A DNA stretch of 64,000 bases from Rhyzopertha dominica (GCA_025024175.1 QCXZ01000053.1:11780001-11844000); one strand, 5' to 3'; shown: positions 46,836 through 59,549, numbered from the stretch's first letter. Notes: generated by a model not told the origin, from the sequence alone. Made by a program: numbers and translations.

Positions 46836-48871
46836 GTTCAGGGATAAACTACCTACTTACTTACTTGTTTCTCATGTATTTATCTTTATTAGTGCATTAT
46901 CGTTTTATGTACTATGTATATAGTGGTTTTGTTTATGTAGATTTTACAAAATAAAATTGTTTTTTGAGCACATGCTTTTTCTTTTAACCGCCTTTTTATA
47001 GCGCATAAATCCGTAGTCTACTCATCAGTCACTATTCTGCTATCACATTTTACACGAACAATATGGCACCGATAACACAGCAACCAAACGCAGCTAGTAA
47101 TACTTTAAATAGTAGCCAAAAATATAAAATTTAAATGTAACTCTCAGCTAAAACTAATAAAGGGCAGCTCCTTCAAATCTCTCTTGGCGTTTATACTGTG
47201 AACTAGGAAAACAGTTTGCAGCAGTAGCCTTAACACTTAATGCTAGTTATAAAATGTTAGTTACTTATTATTCTCAAGTTATCAGTTCGAGAGATATGCA
47301 TATTGTGCAAAAAAGTGTACAGTGAAACTATGTTTTACAACATTTAAAGAGCTGCAGCTTGAAAGCCGGGTATCGGGATTCATGCTTTACCAAACAATGC
47401 AAAATTTACTACAGAATTACCTACTCTAGAAAGTATCAGACACTACTTATATAGGTATACATATTTTCAAACTTTGTATCAGTTTAAAAGATAATTTAAG
47501 TGCGAATTTAAATGCAAAATAATATATTCACAAAATATCACCTTTCTATATGTAACTAAGTAATCAATAAGTATTCTTGAATATTTAATAGCTTTCGATT
47601 GATTTAATATCGAGTCTTCCTGAGTGAACTACAAAGTGTTACAAAAACTAATATATAAGTAAATATAAAAGTAATAACACTTACATATTTTAAAACTATT
47701 TCAGAAGAACTGATGTAAATAACCGCTGCAAATTGAACCAATACTTTCACATCCAATTGTCAAAATGACATTTACGTTTTTATTTCTTATACTATCCGAT
47801 TAGTAATCAGGTTTTGAGCAATTTTTCTCTCTACGCATTTTTTCTAAGACAAACGGTTCTCGTGATATTAGCAAAAATACATAAATTTTTAAAATCTTTT
47901 TTTTTCCAAATAACTCGAAAATTATTAACTTAACAAAAAAAATCGATCAGAAATCGATCAGAAATTAGTATATAATACTAAAATTTTAAGAAAATCATAT
48001 GGGCAGGGTGCAAAATACGTTTTTTGGAAATATTTCGAAAATGCCAAAATTTTGATAAAATTTATTAAAACACTTTTGTTTGGTGAGAAATTTTATTTCC
48101 TATCCGATGGTATTTTCATTCATTATGTATTTTTAGAGATATTTATGAAACACCTTTTTTTTAAGTGACGCTTTTTTCCTAATATCTTCTAAATAGTTTG
48201 CTGCACCGAAAATTTATAGGAACGAATAATACTCGCAGATATACTACTAATCAAAAAGATAAAAAAATAAAAATTTGCAAAAGGGTAGTTACCCCTCAAT
48301 TTCACCCCATTTCCGATACCCTACTTACCCCAAAAACAATAGGTCGCTTTGAGTAGTTGGGATTCATATGTGTGCCAAATTTCCGGTTCATATGCTAAGT
48401 CTTTCGAAAGTTATCGTGTCCACAAACAAAACCACAGACACACAGACACAGACACATCAACACACACACAGACAAACAGACAAGAATTTTTTTTGCTCAA
48501 ATTTTGTTTTTTACGATTTCGACTATTTTAAAGCGATTGAGCAAATAAAAATTTTTGAAGTTTTTTTTTCATGATACAGTACTTCCCATCCGTTGGATGT
48601 GCAAGTAATTGAAAGTTACGTTGACCAACAAAATTTTTTTAAATAAGCAAACCTAGATATTTTTATACAATTTTATTCATCCGAAGGGCCTAAATAAAAA
48701 TATGCATGTTTAAATTAATTTAAACTGAAAGGTCTACATTTCTGTGACACATCAAAAGCTGATACGCAAGAGCGACGTACGTAAGTTACGTCACTTACGT
48801 CATTTGTTCAAGTAAAGTAAATTTTTGTTAGACATGTACCTTGAAAATAATTACAGTGTCAATCATTGTTG
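46836..48871. other. Unassigned AT-rich stretch with a simple repeat
   Basis: A CA/GACA-rich simple repeat lies at 48431-48483. The part at 47760-48600 consists of long T and A runs with no coding sense. Nothing else was recognised. Confidence 0.4.
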
Positions 48872-49511
48872 AATTCTTCTTTAATATTATAATCCTTGAA
48901 GTGTAATCCACTGAATTCTTTAATCGTAAAGCGCTTTCGACTAACAGGTAGTCGTCGTCAGTACAATATAGGTCAAAACATAGAAAAAATAAACTTTCAT
49001 AATACGATTGACAAAGTCAAAAAAGTTAGAAACAAGCAAACTTGACTACAAACCAAAAGTAACCTACATGCCAGCAACACAAATAATATTAATTTAGATC
49101 AAATAAATAGTTTAAAACAGGACAAATGAAATTACAAGAATCATTTAAAATAGTAAAATTTTGATCGCTAACAATTTTAGAGATTTCTAAAATTTCCAAA
49201 AAATTTAATCTTGAGGATTTACTGCAAAAATGTAATGAATTTAAATTGTAAGCGAACAAAATTTTACTATTTTAAATGATTCCTGTAATTTCAGTTGTCC
49301 TGTTTTAAACTATTTATTTGATCTAAATTAATATTACGTTTGTGTTGCTGGCATGTAGGTTACTTTTGGTTTGTAGTCATGTGTGTTTAATTCTAAATTT
49401 TTTGACTTTGTCAATCGTATTATAAAAGTTGCTGTTAGCCGAAAACGCTTTACAATTAAAGAATTCAGTGGATTACACTTCAAGAATTATTATATTAAAG
49501 AAGAATTCGTT
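48872..49511. repeat. Large inverted repeat with a hammerhead-like motif (PLE-end-like)
   Basis: Left arm 48872-49162 and right arm 49257-49511 are reverse complements (GAATTCTTCTTTAATATTATAAT, TGAATTCTTTAATCGTAAAGCG and ACATGCCAGCAACACAAA blocks). The right arm lacks about 40 bases that in the left arm hold CTGACGA. I infer terminal repeats of a PLE-like element in inverted orientation with the coding part lost. Confidence 0.65.
48929..48961 (-). ncRNA. Hammerhead-like motif, minus strand (CTGACGA...GAAAGCGC)
   Basis: On the minus strand: CTGACGA, then stem II GACTA-CCTGT-TAGTC with five perfect pairs, then GAAA, then GCGC. Core bases are intact; helix III and the cleavage site (UH) are not clearly formed, as TTTAC follows. 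Confidence 0.5.
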
Positions 49512-50048
49512 AAATACTATTCCACTTTGAGAGTACGGATCAGTTTTCAATTTTTAATGATTGTTGATATGATAATCAAACAATCGGCACACATTATTAG
49601 TTCGATTCAAATATCTGTACCCCACGCAACAGTTGCCGTCTGGAAATCCCACCGACGCAATTTTACATCGCATTGGACGTCTCTACCCACGCTGTTTCTT
49701 TTCTGATCGTTCACCCCTCTGCATCTGACTTGGGTGGCATTTTTTTGTGTGAACTCCAGTACTTCAGTAAATTGTGTTCGCGGACGTCAGGTTAAGATGT
49801 CAGTCACGTAGGACACCCCAAAGGGAAGTGGCCACGGGTTATTCCTGTAGCAATCAAACCCCTCAGATTCGAAATATGCAATTGTCATCTCAGGATGGGC
49901 ACTACATGGTCCATTGAACGATAAATTTCGCAAAATATTGGTTCGAAAAATAAATGTATATGCAATATTATTTCAATTCTAATCAATTTCTATAAAAAAT
50001 AGCATGAGCTATAGAAAAACAAGATTGGGATGTATAAGATACTGATTT
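49512..50048. other. Unassigned stretch
   Basis: Moderate GC content around 49600-49900, but no recognisable coding or structural feature. Confidence 0.3.
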
Positions 50049-50090
<42 letters not shown>

Positions 50091-50128
50091 TTAATAATAA
50101 TAATAATAATAATATTAATATTTATTTT
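50049..50128. repeat. TAA microsatellite
   Basis: About 80 bases of AAT/TAA triplets with two interruptions. It abuts the truncated left end of the second fold-back Tc1 copy. Confidence 0.9.
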
Positions 50129-50150
50129 TCTACAGGTTGAGCACCCATTA

Positions 50151-51317
50151 GCAGGCGACTGTGCTGGGCACCGCACATTTTTTTGGTGGCGTGCGGAAGC
50201 ATAAACTCCTCCAATATATTCCGAAATTGGTTGGCGTTCATCTTGCCGTCCACACGTCACAGCGGACCGACCAAGGCTGAAGCAGCCTGAAAGATACACT
50301 ATAGCATAATTCACACTCTCAGAAATTTTTAGGAAAGATTACCATCGAATCATTACGTTTCCATCACCGTGCACGATAGTGGAGGCGGTGTTCGAAGCGT
50401 TTTCCGACCGGCCGGCGCATGTACCGAATGCCGTCCGAATATACTAATTTAAATTTACTCACATCCGAGCACAAGATTTTCGAAGCGGTTCGAATGGTCG
50501 ACTTCTTGTGGTCGCATGAGAGTAAATTTGGTATTTTCGGGCGGCATTCGGTTCGTGCGCCGGCCGGACGGAAAATGCTTCGATCACCCTTATCAAGTCC
50601 CCACTATCAAGCACGGTGGTAGAAACGTAATGATTTGGGGGTAATCATCTCTAGAAATTTCTGAAAATGTGAACTATGCTATAGTGTATTTTTCAAGCCG
50701 CTTCAGCTGTGACTTGGTCGGTCTGCTGAGACGTGTTGACGGCAAGATGAACGCCAACCAATATCCTTTGATATTGGAAGAGGTTATGCTTCCGCACGCC
50801 ACCGAGNAAATGTGCAGTGCCCAGCACAGTCGCCGGACCTCAATCCGATCGAGCTCTTGTGGGAAGAGCTAGGAAGGCGCGTCCGCGCCCGAAAATTTAA
50901 GAAAGCGGACGACTTGATGGCAGCGCTGGAGGCGGAATAGAAGAAAATTCCTCTCAAGAAAATTATCAGTTTGGTCGACTCCGCTGTGCTGCTGTGATTG
51001 CTGTAAAGAGTTATGCGACTAAATATTGATCCATAGTTCTGTCAGATAAATGTTAATTTTGTGGGTCTTTAAATAAATTTTGTGTTTTACTAAATTTGTT
51101 GAAGTGTCCGGTTTTTTTTGCACGGTTAGATTTTGATATGCATTGAAACGTGATACCATAGCTTTTCATACAGTGAAATAATGTCAACGATATTTATTGG
51201 AAATGTTAACAAGAAAATGAGAATCAAAGAGCAAAAAACCCCGTGTCAATTGGTAACTTCATTCACGAGTTATCCGACGTTCAAAAAAATTTCACTCAGT
51301 GTCCGATTTTTTTGCAC
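50151..51317. mobile_element. Fold-back Tc1-like element, second copy (left-truncated)
   Basis: Matches 22130-23290 throughout, including the palindrome centre (ACAAGATTTT..AA.CGGTTCG.ATGGTCGA). Its right half is complete to GTCCGATTTTTTTGCAC; the left half starts inside the transposase block at AGGCGACTGTGCTGGGCA. On the plus strand the right half again lacks the second-Asp block. The left terminal repeat is gone, replaced by the TAA repeat. Sharing the same centre with copy 1 shows the palindrome itself was amplified. Confidence 0.85.
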
Positions 51318-51573
51318 TGTGCTTGTAAAACTACACGAATCACTTTTTGGTGCGACCTCTTACACCTTCCTTTCAATAAACACCACACAAACGCTTTTTC
51401 AATACAAGACTGATACTACACCATTAAAGAGCACGCTCCTCGGTAATGTTTACATGACACTTGACGTCACGAGTTGAATAACCTTGGATAGAAGCGTTTT
51501 GGCGGTGACTCCTAAGATTCGAATTTCAGACCTAAAATTCTCTACCTAGAAATATTTTTATGTTTTTTTTAAC

Positions 51574-52130
51574 ATGGCGTACGATTTATATCTACTTCAA
51601 GATTCATTTTACGTAATTTCCAACAAAAGTGATAATACCCAATTTCAATTGCCTCTCGATTGGAGATTGGAATCTACACATTTTGTGCTAAAGGAAGACA
51701 ATGAAAGCCTTACCTTTCTATGCGAGAACACAACAAATGATTAAGTAGATTGGTATGCTACAATGGTTGAAACACTGACTAAATGTGGTTTGGCACAAAA
51801 AATGTTAATTGGTGTTTACTAAAAGTAGATTGGAATGGGCAAAAACTTCAGCAGGTAAACGCCCAAGTACTGAAATGAATACAGTACCGCTAACTGGGAA
51901 AAGTTACTTTGCAACAAGTGCCAAGTTACGATAAAGACGTATATAGCCTGTGTTGTTTAAATGCGATATCTTTCGTCTAAAGAGAAAATGGAACAAAGAT
52001 ATACTAGCATTTTTTGCAAACGAAAGAAACAACGACATAATGTTCATTTTACCCCTGTGACATACGCAAAGATGTCATACGCACATTTAAGTACTAAAGA
52101 AAAACTGACGGGCCTGTTTTTACAGCGCTT
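51574..52130 (+). pseudogene. Degenerate coding-like region of unknown origin
   Basis: An ATG opens a 56-codon frame, MAYDLYLLQDSFYVISNKSD onwards, with DWRLESTHFVLKED and SLTFLCENTTND, then a stop at 51742. Translation past the stop continues sensibly as VDWYATMVETLTKCGLAQK. The alternating hydrophobic strands followed by an amphipathic helix with a Trp are reminiscent of the end of a PH domain, but that is only a resemblance. Further fragments (SYFATSAKL, RLKRKWNKDILAFF) appear downstream in shifted frames. It may be a processed pseudogene or an unknown element gene. Confidence 0.3.
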
Positions 52131-54027
52131 GCTGTAATAATTATAATAAATAATAATATTATTTTAGGCCAAAATCTTGCATTACACATTCCTTTTAAAA
52201 ACAATCAATTCTTGAGTTTTAATTAACGATTTTGAAGAGATTTGCTTGTGGTTAGGGAACCCTTCAAAAAAGGGGCGTCCCCCATCCCCACTTAGCAACA
52301 TACCTTATTTACTAGGATATTGTGTTAAACTGCTGTTTTTACAGACTGACATAAGCAAACTGTAAGAACAAAGATGACAAAATGAACCATTAAGTCGATT
52401 TCATTTGTTATGACCAAAAAGTTTTAATGTGGCATGTTAATGTATTACATCACGCCAAGCAGGTTACGTTTTGATGGCACTTTTCAAGTAACCATTCTAT
52501 NCTATATATTACTATACATTAACAGAAATTTACGGATGGCAGGCGTTCAGGGTAAAAATATCCTGTGACGACAAAATGATAAGTGACCCGTCAACGTTTT
52601 TCCAGTGTTCCAGCTGTAGCGATATCTATGGCAAGTGACAAAACACGTGTGAGTGTCATGTTCGGTTAGGTAGCAGACAAATCTGGACCCGGAATTGTAC
52701 AGGACGTGTAATGGTTTCGAGTTATCTCGATCTGTCAGACTGACGACTGTTTTGTTCTTCGGTTTGTTGGCTCTTCCGAATGGATTAATCGCCTATTTGT
52801 CTCTTTCGAAACCTGAGAGCCAGTATTTTCTGCACAAGTTTGTTATGATAGAAATGTATTCTAAAAGGGGCTATATATTTTAGTTAATGCTGTTACAAAT
52901 AGACTAAACCAGAAACAAAAATCAAGCAAAAAAGATTCGAATTTATATAAACTTAAGTTTTTGTTAATTTTTAGTTAAAAAGATTATTGCAAATATAGTT
53001 ATCATATATTTTTATGCGGTAACTAATATTACGTATACTTACGGAAGATGGATATGAAGAAACTAACCTGAAACAATTAAAAATTTGTTTAACAATTTAA
53101 GTAGATATACAGGGTTAGTCAGCAGTATTAAATGTAGGCTTAGTTCTGTAAATATGAATTTACAGCAAACAAACAATGTAACGGGTGTTCACAAAAAACG
53201 GGTCAAGCAAGCAACGGTTTTGTCTTTCTAACGCAAACGTAGCGCCTTTCGTGTAAATTAGTTCATATTATAATTTGATGAACATTAATTTAACGTTTTG
53301 TGCGATTTTCGCAATCGTCTTTAGTGGAGTATAAGACAACTATTTAAGCTGTACAAGATAATCACAATGTTTTTAGCCTAATACAACCATCAGTTCATAA
53401 CCATAACAATTAAAAGTTTGAAGTATCTGTTCGTTCCGGTTTCAATGGTTTGCTGAATTCGCGCTTCTTTTCAACCAATCACGTTCTTTTGTACGCTTGG
53501 CATCATTGTATATCCTCGCCAAATTATTTATAGAATCATATGTTTACGTGGACATAACTAACATTACCATACCTTTAGCTTCACAAAATTTATTAAAAAA
53601 ACTGTGTTAGACACCATTAGGTAGTGTCAGCACCGTTGATTCTTTAAAAAACGTTTACAAATAATACACGATGGATAACCACAATATGAGTGTAAATTCC
53701 AAACCAAACTTGTTTGTAAATCGATAAAAATGACAGGTGACAGTCCAGTTTGTTACACCAGCACTGCTGGTCCATGATGACAAAAACCATCACTCGCTCA
53801 CTTGACACGTTTTTTTACGAATGCCAGTTACTTTTCTTTTTTAACCTACTTTTTGTTTATTTATGTCAACACATTCCCATGGCAGCGCATTTTTTTCTGT
53901 TTTTCACTTGGACACGTCTTTCCTCTCATTTTGGGGTGCATTTTGTGCCGTACTATCTTTGGGCGGTGCCATCTAGCAGTGTCAATAGGTATTACATCTA
54001 ATAAGATTTAGCATATTAGAACTCTAT
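52131..54027. other. Unassigned AT-rich stretch
   Basis: A lone CAGGGTTAG end-like motif occurs at about 53110 (ATACAGGGTTAGTCAGCAG) without a partner. A GTGTTCACAAAAAACGGGTC motif lies at about 53180. No genes were recognised. Confidence 0.3.
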
Positions 54028-54030
54028 ATA

Positions 54031-54238
54031 ATGTGCGCACGGCGAGGACGGACGTGGTGGGAACGAAAATTGTCGCGAGACACTTAAATCATNGGCGTGC
54101 CCGCCATTATTCATGGTCGCAATTTCAGGCTAGCGTAATGAATAAGGTTATTAACTCGGCCCAAACATGCATTCGCTCCATTAAAATTGTGGACGATGTT
54201 AGATTCCTCAGGTGCGACTTCTTTCCTGGCGCGCACTA
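54031..54238. mobile_element. Short MITE-like element, copy 1
   Basis: Matches 57493-57691: GTGGTGGGAAC, GAGACA.TTAAATCAT.GGCG, GCCCGCCATTATT and GGTGCGACTTCTTTCCTGGC are shared in order. The right end GCGCGCACT is the inverse of the left end of copy 2. The left end here is degenerate (GTGCGCACGGCGAGG). Non-coding, about 0.2 kb. Confidence 0.7.
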
Positions 54239-55423
54239 TACATAGGGCCGTAACCAGGAAAGTAGGTACCTACCTCGGTGCAGAGAACGCATATCCATCA
54301 TTGTAATGCGTAGATATTTACATTTTGGGACACGATAAATAATAATCATGCCGAATAATCGCACTAAGGGAACGACTTACATTGTTTATCAGCTGCCACG
54401 GAATCAAAACACTTGTAAATACTGGATAAAAGCAGTCTCTGATGCATATCACTAACATTTGTGAGACATTTAAATCAATCAGATAATCAGATATTGTTGC
54501 GTTTGGTACAGTGTAATGTATAAAGATGCTTATGATTTACTTAACAACCTGTAAAGAAATCNTATTGTTCATTCCNCGGTGCTGGAGTTATATAAAATAT
54601 TCAAAGAATATGGACATGCATGCGGTATCCCAAGAAAGATTACGAAATTTGCAAAAGAGGGAAACCAGAATGATGCGAAATTCAAGAAATAGGTACAATG
54701 TAATCATGTAACTGGCTGTAAACTTATAATTTAAATGATAGACTATGTTATTGCAAAGCTGCACAAGGTCTGCATTTGAATATTTAATTTGATGAAAATA
54801 TTTGTTTAAGTTAATAAAGTATTCCTATCATTACTATTATCATTAAATACATTTTACTGAAGAGTAATACATATCAATAAAAATCGTTTGGTTGTCATTA
54901 AATAAAAACACTGAAATGTGTTGACATACTTACAAGAAGAATAGGTAAGTTGCGAAATGAAAAATAATTAGCAAGACTTTTTGCTAGGTATACCGTTTAT
55001 ATTTACAGAAATAAGCAGGTTATTTAACACTTTTGACTTACCTTATAATATCTTAAATATTAGTTTGTAATAGCGTCATTAATAGGACATACCTTAAAAA
55101 TAAATTGAATACAAAACCAGGCCCAGTTAGAAAATACGTAAATGTTTTTTCAAACTTTTTATTGATACAACAGTTATAGAAATGAATAATTTTACTTTAA
55201 CATCTTTTTATAGATGTAATTTACAAACATTTTAAGACAACAAATAAAAGTCTTAATCTTAACATAACAGAAAAATTTGTATTTCTGGTCCAATACTACA
55301 AAACAATAAGTAAGACGTTCATTCAACACTTACTAGATAATTATTTTAGTACAAAAAAACCAAATAGTTATCAGAACCTGGGTATAAAAAACAATAAAAA
55401 AAATAAAAAAATTACAGCATTTT
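54239..55423. other. Unassigned AT-rich stretch
   Basis: No feature was recognised. It contains several undetermined bases. Confidence 0.3.
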
Positions 55424-55563
55424 TACTTTTTTTACTAGTGTAACCATATCTTTTTTGCACTTCTTGCATTGAACTCGCATTCTACCATTTTGCACCTTAA
55501 TTTTGTCAAAATTATTCCACACTGCATCGTTCCTACTACGCCATTGTAATTGTTGAACTTTAA
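55424..55563 (-). pseudogene. BED-type zinc-finger fragment (hAT transposase N-terminus)
   Basis: A short minus-strand frame reads NDAVWNNFDKIKVQNGRMRV followed by QCKKCKKDMVTLVKKVKM, then a stop. This fits the first part of a BED finger (VW..F......G....C..C......L..R...H). The His ligands downstream are lost. It probably started a hAT transposase whose remainder is gone. Confidence 0.5.
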
Positions 55564-55993
55564 ACTTTTAAACAGACAATGTCGGTTTCTATTCTCTTTG
55601 TTCAGCTAAAATCAACCCAGTAACCTTAAATTGGGGTATGTAATTGACCTAGATTTTAAGAATAGTGTTGATTCTAGCTTAAAATAGAAAAGAGAAACAG
55701 ACGCATAATAACTAAAATTGTTGCGTAAACAAAAAAGACAAATGACAACTGATAATCGTAGTCATCTAGGGATTTTTAGACAATTGCTACGCTCCACGCC
55801 ATCTGCTCGTATTTATTTTTACTAATATATATAGTAAATTTGCATGAGAGTTTATGTTTAAAACAGTGTCTAAAACGTTTTAAACATGTTTTCAACTAAA
55901 TTAAAAAAAACATGTTTAAAACGATTTAAACATGGTTAAAAAAAACTATTTGTTTTGTTTAATTAAAAAATGTTTTTTGCCAACCCTGGGACA
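55564..55993. other. Unassigned AT-rich stretch
   Basis: Repeated AAACATGTTTAAAACGATTTAAACATG-type words at about 55858-55975 are the only structure seen. Confidence 0.4.
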
Positions 55994-55995
55994 TA

Positions 55996-56524
55996 CAGGG
56001 TGTTCACCCTAACAGTCTACAATAGCTAACCTTTTTATTTGAAATCGTAGCATAGTGGTTTAAATGGGAAAGTTTCTTGATTTTTGTGAAGAATTTGATG
56101 GTGTTTACAAAAAAAATAATTGAACATCATCTGTCAAAGGTATTGACTACAAGTTTGTTATTTTAAATAGAACGACCCCACTTTTTATAGCGCATTCGAT
56201 TAAGGGCGTCGAATTAAATAAAAAAGTATTAAGGTTCCAACACCCTATAGTCAGTTGTTTTTGAGATATCTCAGGTAATATGATTTGTGTTCACGAAACA
56301 GTCTACAATAGCTAACTTTTTCATTTGAAATCGTAGCATAGTGATTTAAATGGGAAAGTTTCTTGATCTTTGTAATCAATATCTTGACAGATGTTCAATT
56401 GTTTTTTTTGTAAACACCATAAAATTCTTCACAAAAAAATCAATAAACTTTCCCATTTAAACCACTATGCTACCATTTCAAATAAAAAAGTTAGCTATTG
56501 TAGACTGTTAGCGTGAACACCCTG
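55996..56524. mobile_element. MITE-like element with CAGGGTG ends
   Basis: The ends CAGGGTGTTCACCCTAACAG and its near complement are flanked by TA. The arms are about 145 bp (CAGTCTACAATAGCTAAC, AAATGGGAAAGTTTCTTGAT). A third partial copy of the arm lies inside at about 56296-56375 in the left-arm orientation. Non-coding. The end motif is like that of the 24.8 and 27.5 kb elements, but the bodies are unrelated. Confidence 0.75.
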
Positions 56525-56526
56525 TA

Positions 56527-57492
56527 TATGTATATGGGTTTAATTACACAGCGTCTTGATGATGTTTAATGTTAATAATAAGTTAGCTAAATCTGTATAA
56601 AACGTGACCCATTAACTACTCTCAACTATCAACTTAAACATTAAAAACCCATGGTTTCCATTTAATCCAAAGTGCAGTGTGCAAATACAGCTAATGCACC
56701 TGGCTTTTAATGTAACGAAGTTGAACAACTACGTTATTCCAGACAGCGTTCCAGCCTCATGAACTAAACAGTTAGTCTCCAACTAATGTCATTTGTCATC
56801 CCGTGGTCCAAACAACCCTCAAGCTGCACATAAAGGAAAAATCCGCGTGCAGAAAAACTAACCGACGTGCTCGTCCACAAGGGAAATGATTAATAGCAAA
56901 TTTTTCCACGGGCTTCTCGTTTTTCGTCTGCCACAATTAGGAAATCCCAATGAAACCGCTAGCGGACAAGTCTGCCTTAAACAAAGATTGATTTATGTAG
57001 TTTGACGATTTCGATGCTTTGATAACGAATGAATGTTTTGACAATAATTATACCCGGATTATAAATGGAAAACGTAAAACACGGATTAATTCAATTCAAT
57101 TCTGACTGCACTGAAGCCTGGGATTAAACTGCAAACTTGCATCTTGTACTGATTATGCTCTGTCTTGCAATTCTTTTCTGGTAACTCGGCGATCAAGCTT
57201 GCTTAAGTAAAGTTTGTTTTATAGACACAAACTTCCAGCACCAGCAATTTGACAAATTGAATACTTTTAGTTAACAGATAATACGAAACAAGGATTAAAG
57301 ATACTAGTTCTAAAGTGAAAAAATATAATGACGCGGCTTTGATAGATACAGAAGAATACTAATTTAAATGAAATACGCAAATACAGCCAGATGTATAGTA
57401 GTATCTGTAAAAAATTTGAAAATGAGGTGCCATTGAGGTAGGTTGCATTTGTCAATAGTGTTTGCTTCTAGTCAGGATGTCACTCTAAATAA
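56527..57492. other. Unassigned stretch, partly less AT-rich
   Basis: The part at 56780-57000 has balanced composition and dense short words, and could be conserved host non-coding DNA. No gene was recognised. Confidence 0.3.
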
Positions 57493-57691
57493 AGTGCGCG
57501 CCAGGAAAGAAGGCAAACGTGGTGGGAACAATTATTGTCTCGAGACATTTAAATCATTGGCGTGCCCGCCATTATTAGTTGTGGCAATATCAGGCTATGG
57601 CGGCAAATAAATATATTAACTCGGCGCACCCGAGCGCTTCGTGTGGACGACGTTACATTCCTAAGGTGCGACTTCTTTCCTGGCAAGCACT
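57493..57691. mobile_element. Short MITE-like element, copy 2
   Basis: Inverted ends AGTGCGCGCCAGGAAAGAAG and CTTCTTTCCTGGCAAGCACT are well preserved. See copy 1 at 54031-54238. No convincing target duplication was read. Confidence 0.7.
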
Positions 57692-58300
57692 AATCAGCAT
57701 AAGAAGCTCACCTGGCAAGGACACATATGAAAAACAGAATTATTCAAAATCTTAAAATGATGTATATTTATAACGATCCTTCTAATACAGAGTAAGATGG
57801 CTAGATAATGGTCGATTGGTTGAATGTATGTACTGCAAAACAGATGAATGATGGCGAGAGGTGGGGATGAGACGTGTTGGCGCCAGCTTCAGATCGCGCC
57901 GACCATCGTATACCAGTGGCGGCGCAAATAAAAATTTTTTGGTTTGCACGCAAAGTGCTGTTTGGGAAAAAGAAATACAGGAAACAGTATTATTGTGTAA
58001 TTAAGTGAACAGAATACCGTAGGTAGCACAAAAATGGAAACCTAAATATAATATCAATAATATATAAGCATACATGTGAGTTGTCAAATTACTATCGGAA
58101 CCAAAAAATGAATGAAAAAGAAAACATACTCAGAAGAAACAATAAGACTGTACAATAAAGAGAACAAATTACTAAGTACAAACAAGAGAAACAAAAATAA
58201 CAAATCACACAAGTTACTACCAGAAATTGAAGGCAAATGAAAAAGAACACAAGCGAAACAACATTATATATAATGAAGAGAATTAATACATAGGTACATA
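57692..58300. other. Unassigned stretch
   Basis: CAGTGGCGGCGCAAATAAAA at about 57926 looks like a transposon terminus of the CAGTGGCGG class, but no partner was found. The remainder is A-rich. Confidence 0.35.
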
Positions 58301-58308
58301 TGCACTAT

Positions 58309-59549
58309 CTAATCATTATCACAGTCACTGTCACTACTATCTTGTAAGTTAATAATTAGAGGTTCCACTTCAATGATATTATCAACAAACACTTCATGCT
58401 CCATATATTTGTCCTCTACTTTAATCACATAGTCACAGCGTTTCTTCCAATCTTCGGGTGTTATCTTGCTGAATTCTTCTTCCAATCCAATCCAATTTGA
58501 ACTAGACATTTCTTGCACCAATGTTGGGTATTACTGTGGCCCAAATTAACTCGATGGGATTCAAATCCGGGTGGTAGGGTGGTATGCGTTGTCCATGACT
58601 TCGTAACAAGTTATCAAACTTGTAAGTTACATTTCGCTTTTTGTTATTTTTAATAATTTCGTACAGTTTTAGCATTTAACTGTTTGGATCGAAATTAATG
58701 TTACAATCCGTAAGCCATCGCACCATATCTGCTTTCTTGGAATTCGACGACGGTGCTGGATTGGTTTGCACATTATATTACGGCGCATTATCAATAACAA
58801 TGACCGAATTCCTCTGCAAATTCGGGATTTAAATGTTTTCCAGCCACTTTCAGTAATTACTAGAATTCATTTCTGAATGGTAATTACCACTTTTTGTTCC
58901 CGACTTGAACATTATTAGGCATCCAGGTAAGAACCCCTTTTCCCATCCTGCGTGTATGATTATAAGCCTCTGACCTTTGGACATTTTTGCAAATAACCCT
59001 TTTGTCGAATCATCCGTCCAGTTTTTCGACGAAGTGTGTCCACTATGCAGGTAAGTTTCGTCCAGATATACAACTGATGTCGTGCCCTTCGATTAGCACT
59101 TTCAGATTATTTTGAGTTCTCTTCCACCTGAATCCCATGTTATGCAATAAAACCCTCAAAGTCTCGTTCGATCCATGCCAATCCAAGTCAGTTCGTATCT
59201 TTTGGTTTAACTGTGCTACTGTCACACCATTTCCGTCGTTTTTGTGAAATTCGTGCACAATATGACGCAAATCAGTCTTCTTGTGTTCCGGAAAATCGGC
59301 AGTGAAGCCGGTCTCTTTTTTCCAGGAGTACTGAACTGTGGTTTTTCCATTATTTTCCGATGTACTGCAATCACCTTCACGAACAATCATCTCGATAGTT
59401 CTGACAGAGATTCCCGTAGCAATGGATGTCTTACATTCCACACTTTCAAGAGTATCTGAGGCATCGATTTGATTTTTAAAATAATAAAACAAACGGTACA
59501 CTACTTCCCTCGTTTAACTTCGCAAAGTTTTTTTTCGCCGTCCGACATC
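58309..59549 (-). pseudogene. IS630-Tc1-mariner-like DDE transposase with long D-E spacing
   Basis: The minus strand starts MSDGEKKLCEVKRG near 59549. An open frame (59043-59501) carries the DNA-binding part (ATGISVRTIEMIVRE, GVTVAQLNQKI, LLHNMGFRWKRTQNN). Next come the first catalytic Asp in VVYLDETYLHSGH near 59055, a stretch with RLIIIHAG and GNYHSEMN, the second Asp in VIVIDNAP near 58795 and the Glu in YHPDLNPIELIW near 58555. The C-terminal frame (58309-58521) ends in an acidic tail. Stops and frameshifts occur. By my reading about 79 codons lie between second Asp and Glu, far more than the 34 of Tc1. Terminal repeats were not found. Confidence 0.8.

Noticed and set aside
50049..50128. 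Tandem triplets as a CRISPR-like array
   Set aside because: A plain TAA microsatellite without spacers.
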